Position numbers and translations under genes: made by a program
Notes under the pieces: generated by a model
What the model was told of the DNA's origin: nothing
Seen by the model: only the letters and a program-made list of their open reading frames with translations
Databases searched by the model: none
Shown: positions 14,050-25,300 of the stretch, in pieces
Position numbering within the stretch: position 1 is the stretch's first letter
Layout: every line of letters starts with the position of its first letter
Source: Liolophura sinensis
Taxonomy: Eukaryota > Mollusca > Polyplacophora > Chitonida > Chitonidae
Length of the DNA stretch: 64,000 nt
Direction: 5' to 3'
Assembly: GCF_032854445.1 (NCBI RefSeq)
Contig: NC_088299.1
Location: 12,021,608-12,085,607 of the forward strand

Positions 14050-14939
14050 TATTGTTTTTAAACAATTAAGAGATTTTCTTTTCAGTTAATCATTAGTTTG
14101 ATAAATGATTAGTCAGCTTTACATTTACTTGTCAACACACACAAAAATTACTATAGTGTACTTCCTGTATGTCCATAATATTAAAACACCAGTTCCAGTT
14201 TTGTTTGAGGTTTTTTTTTTCACTTTGTATTTGTATGTATGTCAAGTGTGGGGAAAGTTCATCAGTTAGATGCCAAAGGTGATTGGTTCACTCATAAATC
14301 TGACCGCCATGGTATAATTGTGAAATCCTCAATATGTCAAACAAATGCATCAATGAAATAAATAAATGAGTCACTGAAGTGTTCAGTCACACAGAAACAT
14401 TGACCAGTTCAACTGACTTTTTGTTCCAGGCACCTGAGCAATACGGCTCTGTCTTGCCTTCAGGTCAAAGGTCAGTCCACTGATACAGCACAGGTAGGTG
14501 CAGTTTATAAGGTTTATATGGTTAAAACACTGTTCATTACCTCCATGTATCAATGATTTACCTACATCATTTTCTGTTGGAATATCATCGTTGTTAATAA
14601 CCCAAATAGCTCCTTGACCAACAACAGCAGGACAGGCATTTTCATTGATTTGGTTAACGTGAGTGTGTTGTGAAGAACTTAAGTCATTTCATTTTCATTT
14701 TATGAAGATTGATAGAAAATGAATTTAGATCGTTTGAAGATCTGGAAAAAAGCCACCTATATACATGACTTCAAATTAAGCAAATCATGACCATTGTGAG
14801 ACAGACTGCACTAATTCAGCAGATTTTTCGTCATTAACTGTTTTGTTGGCAGGCCAGACTATGGCTGTTCATGTGCTCTCGTCAAACCCTGAGGAACGGC
14901 CTTCACCTGTTAGGAATACAGCCCCTGGACAAGATGTGA
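511..14939 (+). CDS. RARS2: Mitochondrial arginyl-tRNA synthetase, 18 exons, 5' partial
   Basis: Class I aminoacyl-tRNA synthetase that charges mitochondrial tRNA-Arg in the matrix. Exons: 511-602, 1463-1571, 2107-2199, 2959-3083, 3557-3696, 4112-4188, 5453-5561, 5797-5870, 6265-6371, 6815-6913, 8506-8566, 9033-9109, 9859-9992, 10756-10933, 12036-12131, 13590-13664, 14430-14493, 14853-14939. All introns are GT-AG and all phases join, giving 598 codons plus TGA. The HIGH-box is HAGH (bases 3582-3593), inside [17 protein letters not shown]. It is followed by [31 protein letters not shown], the KMSKS-equivalent GMSTRRGN (from 9899) and FLQYSHARL of the DALR anticodon-binding domain. HLFEVYV and the C-terminal [10 protein letters not shown] match the mitochondrial rather than the cytosolic paralogue as I remember them. 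The human protein is 578 aa. The mitochondrial presequence and start codon must lie left of base 1, because exon 511 follows an acceptor. No AATAAA was seen between the stop and 15540. Confidence 0.94.
1800..1885. repeat. Two-copy 36-bp direct repeat
   Basis: gtgacatttaaaaactcatt and following actttagtc occur twice back to back in a RARS2 intron. Confidence 0.85.
2451..2655 (+). repeat. Dispersed 200-bp repeat, copy 1
   Basis: Shares with 8175-8376 and 17359-17562: atatgaaagag start, ttgg.ttggccaatttcagg core, gaataaacaccttgcaaaca and gttgaagaattacagt end. Confidence 0.7.
3247..3505 (+). mobile_element. tRNA-derived SINE family B, copy 1
   Basis: B-box-like ggatcaaacccgg, then tgctgcctc..gagaggttagagcaagga, ggtgtcagtataatgtg and gcatgatactt-type blocks shared with copies near 11815, 13095, 32530 and 55163. 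Confidence 0.75.
4607..4795 (+). mobile_element. SINE family A, internally deleted copy in a RARS2 intron
   Basis: Head with ggggcctccatgg and the B-box-like gagctcaagtcc, tail with gtgagatattgttgagta. The middle Pro-rich-looking cccgggctctgcccgg block is missing. Confidence 0.8.
5063..5240 (+). mobile_element. SINE family A, 5'-truncated copy
   Basis: Starts at the gctggcttcctc region and runs to ttaaatcaataaata. The tRNA-like head is absent. Confidence 0.8.
6440..6545. repeat. Short degenerate minisatellite, unit about 18-20 bp
   Basis: Variants of taatgtaacaaatnccc repeated about five times in a RARS2 intron. Confidence 0.7.
6971..7246 (-). mobile_element. SINE family A, full-length copy
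   Basis: On the minus strand: ggggggcctccatggttcag head with A-box-like and B-box-like (gagttcaagtcc) promoter elements, the family middle and the TTATTT tail. About 275 bp, in the RARS2 intron after the exon ending at 6913. Confidence 0.88.
8175..8376 (+). repeat. Dispersed 200-bp repeat, copy 2
   Basis: Same blocks as at 2451-2655; lies before RARS2 exon 8506-8566. Confidence 0.7.
8739..8893 (+). mobile_element. SINE family A, 5'-truncated copy
   Basis: Tail half only, from gtgggaaggtctgg to aaatatataaataaat. Confidence 0.8.
10231..10486 (-). mobile_element. SINE family A, near full-length diverged copy
   Basis: Tail at 10231, degenerate tRNA-like head to 10486; more diverged than the copy at 12661. 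Confidence 0.8.
11257..11405. repeat. Two-copy 75-bp direct duplication
   Basis: aacttgacctattttttcaa..ggcctgtgc..agcatact starts at 11257 and again at 11332. Confidence 0.85.
11815..11960 (+). mobile_element. SINE family B, truncated copy
   Basis: gggatcaaacctggattggg, gtcataccaaaggcttt, ctgagaggttagagtaaag; lacks the head and 3' half. Confidence 0.7.
12661..12908 (-). mobile_element. SINE family A, near full-length copy
   Basis: All blocks from the poly(TTATTT)-side tail to gctaaccaactga of the head are present. Confidence 0.85.
13095..13375 (+). mobile_element. SINE family B, diverged copy
   Basis: gttcagtccgg-type B box, then ttggtgtcagtataatgtga and gtgtctttggcatggt blocks. Confidence 0.65.
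13801..13847. repeat. Poly(T) tract
   Basis: About 47 bp of T with sparse G. Confidence 0.95.
13851..14008 (+). mobile_element. SINE family B, head joined to tail by internal deletion
   Basis: Head cgcttcagtggcctaatggt (A-box-like), then directly the 3' end: cctaatgactccttatcgtc, gcaaagtacgacattaaacc. It defines the 3' end of the family. Confidence 0.7.
14009..14048. repeat. (CATA)n microsatellite
   Basis: About ten tandem catacata tetramers at the 3' end of a SINE B fragment. Confidence 0.95.
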
Positions 14940-15607
14940 GACTGACCTACCCATTGTGGGGTATGCAAGTAGTGGACCAGAGAGTAGGGCTGTAACCTGA
15001 AGGGTAAGATAGCAAGAAGACTTTCCAAGCTGTGTAACAATTCTATTTACATGTACTTGACACATATCGGTTGCATTTTGGTGCCCTCTGCGGCTCACTT
15101 GTTTACAGCTCTGGCTGATTCTGGCTTTAAAGAAAGTTTGTCAGATACCTGTTTATAAAAAGTGTTATTTTTTTTTCTTTATTCAGGTTTCCTCCACCCC
15201 AAAAACTAACCTGTCAGAAATGAATCACGTTTTTGTTGGTTTTTCGGTATTTTGACATTAGTCAAATTGTCAGAATCTCCTAAATGACCATTTTCTGTGA
15301 TAACTTTGGAGATGTGTTAATGTAATACTTATTTAGTTAGTCATTTGAACTCAGATAATGCTCATAGCACAAATTATACATACTCTGTTTTCTCTCACAC
15401 AAACCATTGTTATGTGTGAGAATAGCGTATGTTAAAAATTATAAAATGCATTCAGCATTTTCAATTTAAAGTAGGCTCTTTGTGATGTGTTTTTTTTTTT
15501 GTATTTCAGGTTACATATCTCTTGATACCCAATAGCCGTTGGCCTTACATGACAAATGTACATGAATGATGATGGCATTAACGCCACCATGGCAATATTG
15601 CAGTCAT

Positions 15608-16800
15608 AGGAGATACAGCTGTCATCTTGATGCCAGGTGACTGTTGGTCAGACAGGATAGATATGAGATACAGTAGTCACCAGGGAACACTGAGACATCT
15701 TGATGCCAGATGACTGTTGGTCAGACAGGACAGACATGAGATACAGTAGTCACTAGGGAACACTGAGACATCTTGATGCCAGGTGACTGTTGGTCAGACA
15801 GGATAGATATGAGATACAGGAGTCACCAGGGAACACTGAGACATCTTGATGCCAGGTGACTGTTGGTCAGACAGGACAGATATGAGATACAGTAGTCACC
15901 AGGGAACACTGAGACATCTTGATGCCAGGTGACTGTTGGTCAGACAGGATAGATATGAGATACAGGAGTCACCAGGGAACACTGAGACATCTTGATGCCA
16001 GGTGACTGTTGGTCAGACAGGACAGATGTGAGATACAGTAGTCACCAGGGAACACTGAGACATCTTGATGCCAGATGACTGTTGGTCAGACAGGACAGAT
16101 ATGAGATACAGTAGTCACCAGGGAACACTGAGACATCTTGATGCCATGTGAGTGTTGGTCAGATGCAACAGATATGAGATACAGTTGTCACCAGGGAACA
16201 CTGAGACATCGTGATGCCAAGGGACTGTTGGTCAGACAATAGATATAAGATACAATAGTCACAAGGGAACACTGAGACATCTTGATGCGAGGTGACTGTT
16301 GGTCAGACAGGACAGATGTGAGATACAGGAGTCACCAGGAAACACCAAGACATCTTGATGCCAGGTGATTGTTGGTCAGACTTGGCACATATGAGATGCA
16401 GTTGTCACCAGGGAACACTAAGACATCTTGATGCCATGTGACTGTTGGTCAGACAGAACAGATGTGAGATACAGTAATCACCAGGGAACACTGAGACATC
16501 TTGATGCCATGTGACTGTTGGTCAGACAGAACAGATGTGAGATACAGTAATCACCAGGGAACACTGAGACATCTTGATGCCATGTGACTGTTGGTCAGAC
16601 AGAACAGATGTGAGATACAGTAATCACCAGGGAACACTAAGACATCTTGATGCTATGTGACTGTTGGTCAGACAGAACAGATGTGAGATACAGTAATCAC
16701 CAGGGAACACTAAGACATCTTGATGCCAGGTGACTGTTTGTCACGCATGAGAGAGATGAGATACAGTAGTCACCGAGGGACACTAAGACATCTTGGTCTC
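15608..16800. repeat. 73-bp satellite, about 16 copies
   Basis: Unit around gacatcttgatgccaggtga..gttggtcagacaggacagat..gagatacagtagtcaccagg. Consecutive gagaca starts are 73 bp apart (15692, 15765). Left copies are more uniform; right copies carry shared variants (agaacagatgtg), suggesting stepwise local amplification. Starts about 670 bp after the RARS2 stop. Confidence 0.95.
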
Positions 16801-16963
16801 CTTACTTACCTTAACTGGTATGTCAGCATTTGATCTCATTAAAGAAATAATCAGGATGCTGTTTCTCAAAGCGGATGTAACGTTACGCCAGTTGTAAGTA
16901 CCAAGGCATCAGGTGTTGTCATTAGGCTGGCATAATTTTACTACCCCTTTGAGAAACTGGGCT

Positions 16964-17100
16964 GAAGGTCTGTCAGCAACCTGCGGATGGTCGTGGGTTT
17001 CCCCCGGGTTCTGCCCGGTTTCCACTCACCATAATGCTGGCCACTGTCGTATAAGTGAAATATTCTTGAGTACGGCATAAAACAACAATCAAAAAAAAAA
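16964..17100 (+). mobile_element. SINE family A, 5'-truncated copy with 12-bp target duplication
   Basis: Begins inside the element at gaaggtctgtc and ends in poly(A). The exact direct repeat agaaactgggct flanks it at 16952-16963 and 17101-17112. Confidence 0.9.
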
Positions 17101-17358
17101 AGAAACTGGGCTCACGTCTCTTTGTATACCTAGCTTTAATACATGGAGCATGTTCGTGGAGTAATTCGATTAGTGGTTTTAGCAGCCAGAATATTGTTAT
17201 TTGGTGTTGAAATCATTGGGCATTCCACAGATTTGGGGGTCATAAGTTGTATAGTACTATATTTACCCACGAGGGCGTCATCATGTTACAAGGGACAGTT
17301 TTAGGAAGCAGTTACAAGATGCACCTGCCATCACATCCCTATTTCCTCAGCTTTTTTT

Positions 17359-17562
17359 GCATGTGAAAGAGCAACTTTATGTCCAATTTATACATATATT
17401 AATGTTGATATTGGAGACAGAACTACGCTGGTTGGATTGGTCATTTTCAGGGCTTCACCAAAAGTGCCCTTTTTACCATTGTACACAAAATAATGCATTC
17501 AGAATACACCTGAATAAACACCTTGCAAACATTCAAGAAGGTTGAAGAATTTACAGTACATT
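17359..17562 (+). repeat. Dispersed 200-bp repeat, copy 3
   Basis: Same blocks as the copies in RARS2 introns, here in the intergenic spacer. Confidence 0.7.
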
Positions 17563-19324
17563 TAGTGAAGAGGTGCATTCACATGGTAAGGGCTCTTGAA
17601 GCATTGTAACAGTTTTATAAGATGGACCTGAGGGAGGAAATGCATGTTGGGTGTAAAGTGTACTTATCAGCTGGATTGTACATGTTCCTCTTGTTTTTGT
17701 TGGAGAGAAACTTGACAGGTTTTTCTAGGGATTCATGTGCTGACTGGGGGTTCCCTGGCTCAAAACCCATAGTGGTCTCAGCATTACAGCCTGTGCTTTT
17801 CCTGGAAATGTTTTCATCGCTGGTGCAAAATAAAAATGAAGGTGTTTTTGTTTTACTTATTTTGTTGTGAAAAATTGTTATTTGAAAAGAACGTGCTTGA
17901 TTTAGAATATACATGTTTGATCACAAATCTAGGTGCCTCAAGCATTTACCTGAGATATGATAAGAAGGATTGGTGTACAGGTTTGGCTTAGGACACTGAC
18001 CTGCTAACCTGGACATGAGTGGTGTACACGCCATTACATCAGACTACCTTGATAGTCTTGGTCTATCCACATGGTAACCTACATATGTAAATGTGGTCCA
18101 TGCAATCCTGACTTTTTTATCTTGTGCATGTTGGGCGTCTCCGTGACGTTTTGATTAGCAGGCTAGGACAGTGCAGTAATCCAGGAGCCTCACACCAATG
18201 CGATTGCTGTGAGTCCAAGTCTCATGCTGGCTTCCTGAGTGTTCCATTTATGTAAAGTCAACCTATTTGTGGGAGGACATCTTATGGTAAGTTCACAATG
18301 CCAGTCTTCGCCTGTCACTCCCGTAACACCCAGCAGATTTATAGTATTTAGCCTAATGAGTTAGGCATCAAGTTGGGTGCCCACCTCTTCTTCCAGTTTC
18401 CTCAGTAGTATTGTCAGGTACTTGCAAAGCAGATCCCAGCACAAAAGTGCACTGGTTTCCTCCGCCCATAAATCTGAACGGCATTGTATTGGGAGAAAAA
18501 TCTTGATAAACTCATGAAACACCAATCAAATAAACAAAATGGTCTGCGCCAAAGCGATATAATGAGGCAAGAGAATAAACATTGCAACCCTGGAAGAGCT
18601 ATCCTCCAAGGAGACACCGTCATGATATAATCGAAATAATACTGAAAGTTACGTTAAATCCCAACAGCGAACACAAAGTCTCCGAAGACGCATATTATCC
18701 TTCAAAGCTCAACTCTAATTATTTTTCTGTCTCTGTTGCGTTCCTGTCATTTTGTATGAAACTAGTCGGTGGTTACTCTGGATGGAGTATTTTTGTGTCC
18801 TGTCACTTAGATTCGATCAAATTCATACTCTGTAGGCCTACGTTTCCCTCACTAAACCCACTGTGAAGATACTTTCATTTTCCCTTAATAATGTCTGTCT
18901 CACGGTCCATATTCAGGAAACTTTTAAATTTATCATATCTTATATCTTACCCTATAACATATAAGACCTGGTACTAATATTGGCCCTAACATATAATACG
19001 TTAATCCCAGATAAGTCGAAATCTGTGTCGAAATTTGATATGAGTTAATCCAGAAGGTTATTACATTTATTAGCGTCTAGATTTTTCTGTGTTAAGGATG
19101 AATTTATTTTGTTATTTATGTCGTGTTGAACGACGTACTCATGAACCTGTAAAGTCTTAGTGTCAACCTAACCAGCGAAAGCTCGGGTCTGAGACCCCAT
19201 TGGCCAGGTGCAGATCGTCTGCGACAAGTGTTTTACAAGGCTTTATCCCAGTAGGTGAGAAAGTGCCGTCGCAATGAAGACGAGGACAAAAACAAAGATA
19301 AAACAGATGATGACTTTAAAGGCC

Positions 19325-19330
19325 TTTATT
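19325..19330 (-). terminator. Polyadenylation signal AATAAA of the carboxypeptidase gene
   Basis: Minus-strand AATAAA lies about 38 bases after the TAG stop at 19368-19370, so the 3' UTR would be very short. Confidence 0.55.
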
Positions 19331-19367
19331 TTTGCCACCCTTATCCCAGCACAAAAGTGTCAGTAGC

Positions 19368-22300
19368 CTATATCTGACTATGTAGATCTGACGCAAATTT
19401 TTTCATTCCCGCAATGATTTCCACAGCAACTGGCTCTATCCAACTGGCCGGAAGTATAAAGCCGTATCGCCCAGTATCCGGAAGTTCCACGGTGTAAGAC
19501 CATTTGATGCCAGCAACCCCCTTAGCCCAGTCGTCTGATCCACCTGCCGCTGGATCTGAAAATTGTCAAAAGGGTAAATACTAGGCCTAGCATATAACCG
19601 GTGTGAGTCATCCTCAGGGCAATTTTTTACAATAAGGTTTGCTTCTCGCAAATCTTAACAAATTTTCTAGCTCGTACTGAGCTTTACATACCTCCGTCGG
19701 TAAATTCCATCCTTTAACCCGGTTACCGTCATAAGCAACATTTTAAACTTGTAGGGCCTTCAACACCAGTTAAGTTCTGTATTTTAGACAACTTCTGGTA
19801 TGTAAAAATACATTTTCAGAAGCACATAAAGGTCTTAAGATGAAACTTTCGATGTCTATGTCAAAATTAATCAAACTTCACAAAAACTGTTAAGTGCATG
19901 CCCCAAAAGACTGGATGAATCAGTCGGAATCAAGCAAAGTGTGCAACTTGAAGAATGCCAAACTTGAATGGGGATATGCCTTAAGTGAAGAAATTTAGTG
20001 CAACCCTAATTTTAACGACATTGTTCTTAGGGATATGTCAGATATCAGGTGAGGGGGCTCCATGTATATCGCTTGACCGGGCACTGTTTGATTTCCTCAA
20101 ACTCAGCCATACGTGTATAGTGGTAAAAGTGCAACGTAATGCATCAATCCAACAACTGAATAAATAAAAAGAAAACGAGGAAACGATACGATGATTTACC
20201 CATGTGCCATTTCTATTTGAGACAAGTCGCTCATGAGAAAGGTTTATGTATACTGGTTCATGTATACCATTAATGTGTTAAGACATATCATAAACATCTT
20301 GTGCTGGTGATTTTTAAATGTTTACAACAATTACAATAGGATTGTTGTACAACTAAATTCATGCTCAGTTCTGACACAAATGGAAATAAATCTAAACACC
20401 ACTATTTAATATGGAGAACGTTACTAAGTCACCAGGCCACTCCTCACGGCAAGATGTACCACCCGATGTGCCTTATAAATCTAAATCTAATAAGGCACAC
20501 GTTGAGCAATATCTCAAATCTTTACAAAGAAATCTCTGTCTTGTGTGACAAACCAGCTATCATCAATGGAATATACTATAATGTGGCAAGACTTATTCCA
20601 TGAGGGTATAGTAAAACTAGAGCGTTCAGAGAGTGAACTTAAATCTAGTCTCGAGCACACGGACTCTGACCTTGCCGACCTAAAGAAAACAGTTAATGGA
20701 TCGCTGAAACCTACAGTAAAAGCCCTTACAGATTCGCTGAAATTAGTGCAGCAAGAACATGCTGCCCTTAAATCAAACTTGTTGACCTAGAGAGGTACAG
20801 CAGAGGATATAACCTCCGGTTTGGAGCTGGAAGTAAAACGATAGGGGAAAATCCTTTAGATATAGTGAATATCATCGTGCAAAACAATCTAAAGATCCCT
20901 GATGTGCAAAACCCTGTTGAAAGATAGCCCGATATATGTTATCGAGGACCTAACTATAGCGGATAAACTGGTAAAAGACACATGTAAGCCCTTCATGCAA
21001 AAATGCTTTAGGGAAGGCAAAAGGGTGAAATTTTCCTGTGGTAAGGTGTATGTCAACGGTCAAGAGGTGAAGGATGGGGACATGAACCTGCGAGTTGTGC
21101 TCGTTTTGGAAGCTCCGTGTTGCTCTGTGCGTTTCCAGTTCTTTGTGTTGTGCGTTTTGAATCTGTCATTGAACACAGAGCGTACTTGTTTGTGTACTGT
21201 ATGCGTGACCTACCTATTCTGTGTAACAGTGTGTGAAATCGCTTTATCTGTTCCTGACAGTATTCTGTTGTGCTCTTTGCAAACTCGAGTGCGTGCATCT
21301 ACTTTTGTTGGAAGTCATGGAAAACATATACTGTGATCCCTATATCACCAGTTACATAACCGTGTGTGTTCCCTTTTCAATGTCGTCCTCGTGATTTTGC
21401 TGCTTTGACATGACATCGTATGCAGATTTCTCAGAGCCAGATTCTACTGAATATCGTCTCCCATGTTTTGTCTATGCGATATTCCAATAAGTTAACTGCC
21501 CTGACTTGTGAAATTATCTTGCTGAGACTAGTACACACACATATACATGTTGGTATGTTTGGTTTTCGTCTCACTCGGGTAATGAATAGCCTATAGCCCC
21601 GTTTGCGTCTATTTCTAATAATTATTGCAAATCATATCTATTGCCGCTAAATTAGATATACCTGTTTCTCCGTCTCAGTCAGCCTCTTCTTACAAACAAT
21701 GCCGCAGCATTTACTGTTTAGCTCTTTAAATGACTTTTCCTTGTCTGCTCTTTTTTTGTCTTTTTTTTCTTTTCTATTTTTGTCATTTAACGTGCCTGTT
21801 CGTGGTGTTATTTACCTCAACACATAAACCTGCCTGGGCTTACTTACTATACAAACTGTCTTGTACCCGTAATGGATAATATCATAAATACCGAGCCTAC
21901 TCCACTCCCGAACCCTCTTTCCATCCTTCCTTTCCACAATTAATCTTCTCTTCCCACATTCCCCTCCAATAACCAACCTCTGCTCTCACATGATGTCAAC
22001 CTTGATTTCATCGACAACATGTGCTTTAACCGCATTGACCTCAATGAAAATGATCACTGTAAATCATCTACGGAAGACAATTATTACGAAATATCACATT
22101 GGAGTAAAATAGCCGATCGCCAATCTAGTTATTTCACGCAAACTATCTCAACTATCTCAGCCTTTTATGACAGCAAACGCCTATTCTCTGTCTCTCACTT
22201 TAACATACGTGGCAAGAGGAAACATTTTGATGAAACCGTCGGATTCCTGCAGAATCTTAATTTTAACTTCACTGTGCTGGGGTTCACGGAAAGTTGGCTA

Positions 22301-25300
22301 ACAGAATGAAATGAATCCCAGTATGAAATCCCCAGTTATACAATGTTCTCAGAGTCAAAATAAGAAAGGAGGAGGTGTTGTCTTATACGTTAGCAATATC
22401 GTTTCGTGGTGTATCATATAAAACGACCTGTGATAAAGCTTTTCGCGATGAATATGAATCACTGTATTTCGAAATTAAATCTGAAGGTGACAGCTACATC
22501 CTGGGCAACGTATAGAGATCCGTAATCTCGTAATATAGGGATATTTAACGAGCGTCTTAGTTTAACGCTCAGAAACATTCTGCCTACCCAAAAATGTGTT
22601 ATAATGGGCGATTTTAATATCGATCTTTTTCACACTGATAAACATGTTGCCTCCAAGGAATTCTTGGAAACCATGAAATGTAATTATATTTCCCCTCTAA
22701 TAACTAAACCAACTAGAGTGACAACCAGCTCAGCAACCTTGATCGACAATATTTTCCTAAACTTTCACGATTCTGACATCACTCCAGGTATCCTCTTGAC
22801 TGATATCTCTGATCATTTACCTGTGTTCAATATTTTTAAAACACCTATTTCTACAAGACAGCCTCAGACTTTTACCTACCGACCTAAATCACCTGCTCAG
22901 ATAGGTCAGTTCAAGGAAATGATTCAAAACCTTAACTGGGACGAAGTCATAACAAAAACAACCGTTAACAAGGCCCTTGAAATATTTGTAGAAAAGTTTG
23001 AAAAACTTATGATGAAGTTTTCCCTGAGCGGACTGTCGACGCTCTCTGTCAAAGAATACGCAAACGATGGATAGGACCATCTCCCCTTATGTCAATTAAG
23101 GGAAAAAAACCCCCTGTACCGCGAGCAACTTAAGTTTCCCTCCCCAAACGCTCGAAATAAATATAGGAAGTACAGGAAATATACGAATTTCTTTGTTATA
23201 TCAACGACATAACTAATGTCACCACTGTACTGAAATATGTATTATTCGCCGACGACACAAGTGTGTGTATCTCATCCAGAAATATAAACGAAGCAGTCAC
23301 TACCATGTCTGATGAACTCGAAAATAATTCGTAACTGGATGACTTCAAACAGGCTAAACATTAACAAAACCAAATGTATGATCATCCGACCAGATTCCTC
23401 TTCTCCCAAGGACATTCCTCGGCTTTCTAAGCAAGGCTCCGTTACAGATTATGTTTCCGAATGTAAATTTTTGGGTATAATGTTTAACAGCAAACTTTCC
23501 TGGACACAAGTTACATATGCAAAAAAGTATCTCGCAACATTGGCATAATTAACCATATTAAACAATTTATAAACAAACCAACTCTCTTAATACTTTATAA
23601 CTCCTTAATTCCCCCTTTTCTGAACTATGCTAGTATTTTATAAGGTAACACTTATGCCTCTCATCTCAGACCCTTGAATCTGTTACAAAAACGCGCAGTG
23701 CGTTTAGTAACCCTATCTAATCCCCTCGAGCACACAGACCCTCTCTTCAGATCTCGGTAAAATTCTCTATCCTTCAGTCTCCTTTATTAATCCCTCATAA
23801 ATGTATATATTACCCCTATGAAATACCCCTGAACTGCCGTAACATGTTTCGAAAACAGTCAGATATACATAATTATCCAACAAGAACACAGTGTCTTAAC
23901 ATATTTAGACCCCTCCACTCTTCCAACCTGTCTCTCTGCTCAATTCGAAATATGATTCCCTGGAGAATGGAACAGGCTACCAATTTCTCTCAAATCTATT
24001 GACTCGCTTTCTCTATTTAAGTCCAAAATAAAAGATTTCTTGATGAAACAATTCTGACTTATTTACAAACATATAAATGTCTCATAGCCATGCACCACAG
24101 CATTTCCTTTGGCACGTAACACTGCTTTGTGTTTTTCTTAATATGTTTACTCCGTTATTATTTACTTATAATTCACCTACAACCAGCGCTATCTTACATA
24201 CTTGTACTTCCAGGGATAGATCAAGACCTTTGTGGCTTCATTCCCGCCGTGCTTTATTTTCTGTAAACATGTTTTCTAATTATACTTGTGGTGAATGAAT
24301 ACAATACAATACAATACAATACACTGAGGCTGATCTAGGCATTCGACTGTCACTGGATTTTGTCCTTCAATTTTGTAGCGGTGGCTTCTAAGATGAAAGC
24401 ATTGCTGACCTAGCTATCGCGGACGTCAGAGAAAGCACCCCGGCTTGAACAGAGCGTTTCAATAATTTTACTGTATTTTTCAAAAGAAAACAGAAAAAAA
24501 AACATCCCTAGAATGCGAGAAAGACGAAGGAGCAAAAGTTAAATTCTACAGTTGTAATAAATTCAGAGAAAAAAATTGTATCAGAAGATTTAATTAATTT
24601 TAAGCGTTGTCTTGTGAGATGTCGTCTTGTCATTCCCATAAACCTTTTTCATCCCTAACGAATTTTGCACTGACAGGTAAATGTTATTCCGAAACTTCTG
24701 TCTAAACTCTAAAATAAACGACAAAAATGTATTTGGGGAGATGAATGCGTTTTGGGCCGAGACGAGTAAGCTGCTGTCTAACATCATTTGTGATTCCTTC
24801 GCTGAATAATTACGTGGTGGTCCGTAAATGACACAGACTGTCTTGGCCTTTAACATGGATGATGTGAGATTTAATCAGACTAAGAAAATACATTAGCCCA
24901 GTGATATCAAACGATGTATTGGTATGCATTGTAAAGTTTCTAGGACTCTGTATTAAGCTATATATCATATCCTGACGTGTTAAGAGAACAGATAAGCTTC
25001 CAAGCGCTCATATCTAATCAGGAGGTAAAATGACCCAAGATAAGAATAAGTCAGGTCTACTCACAAAGAACACATCCGGAGGGCCCCACGGTGTAGCGTG
25101 ACTTAAGACCGCCAGCAGCAGACCTAATAGCGTCAGAGGCAGCGTTCGCTAGGGCACGCTGTAAATTTACAGTGGATGGCAATTTATTTATTTATTTATT
25201 TGATCGGTATTTTACGCAAGAATTTGGTAATTAAGGTCAGAGGAAACGGCTAGGGCCCGGGGAAATCCCCGACCATCCGCAAAATGCTGGAAGACCTTCT

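Larger units (their letters stand above)
14940..19367. other. Intergenic spacer between RARS2 and carboxypeptidase
   Basis: The two genes converge. Contents: 73-bp satellite, SINE A fragment with target duplication, the 200-bp dispersed repeat, and a SINE-like patch near 18170-18535 with a TTTCCTCCGCCCATAAATCT-type tail. No coding region recognised. Confidence 0.7.
20340..24322 (+). mobile_element. Decayed non-LTR retrotransposon (APE-type LINE) with AATAC tail
   Basis: About 4 kb in intron 10 of the carboxypeptidase gene, antisense to it. In order: a coiled-coil and RNA-binding ORF1 remnant (20545-21090), an APE-type endonuclease (22170-22860), a partial reverse transcriptase (23190-23760), then a 3' tail of AATAC pentamers from about 24297. 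Many stops and frameshifts, and a missing segment between endonuclease and the FADD motif, show it is dead. The class (jockey/CR1/Rex-like) is not resolved. The 5' boundary is approximate. Confidence 0.82.

Noticed and set aside
15608-16800. Possible CRISPR-like regular array
   Set aside because: Units are directly adjacent 73-bp satellite copies without unique spacers, and the DNA is eukaryotic.
22604-23074. Possible host endonuclease gene
   Set aside because: GDFN and SDH motifs sit in a broken LINE ORF2 with RT motifs and an AATAC tail downstream.
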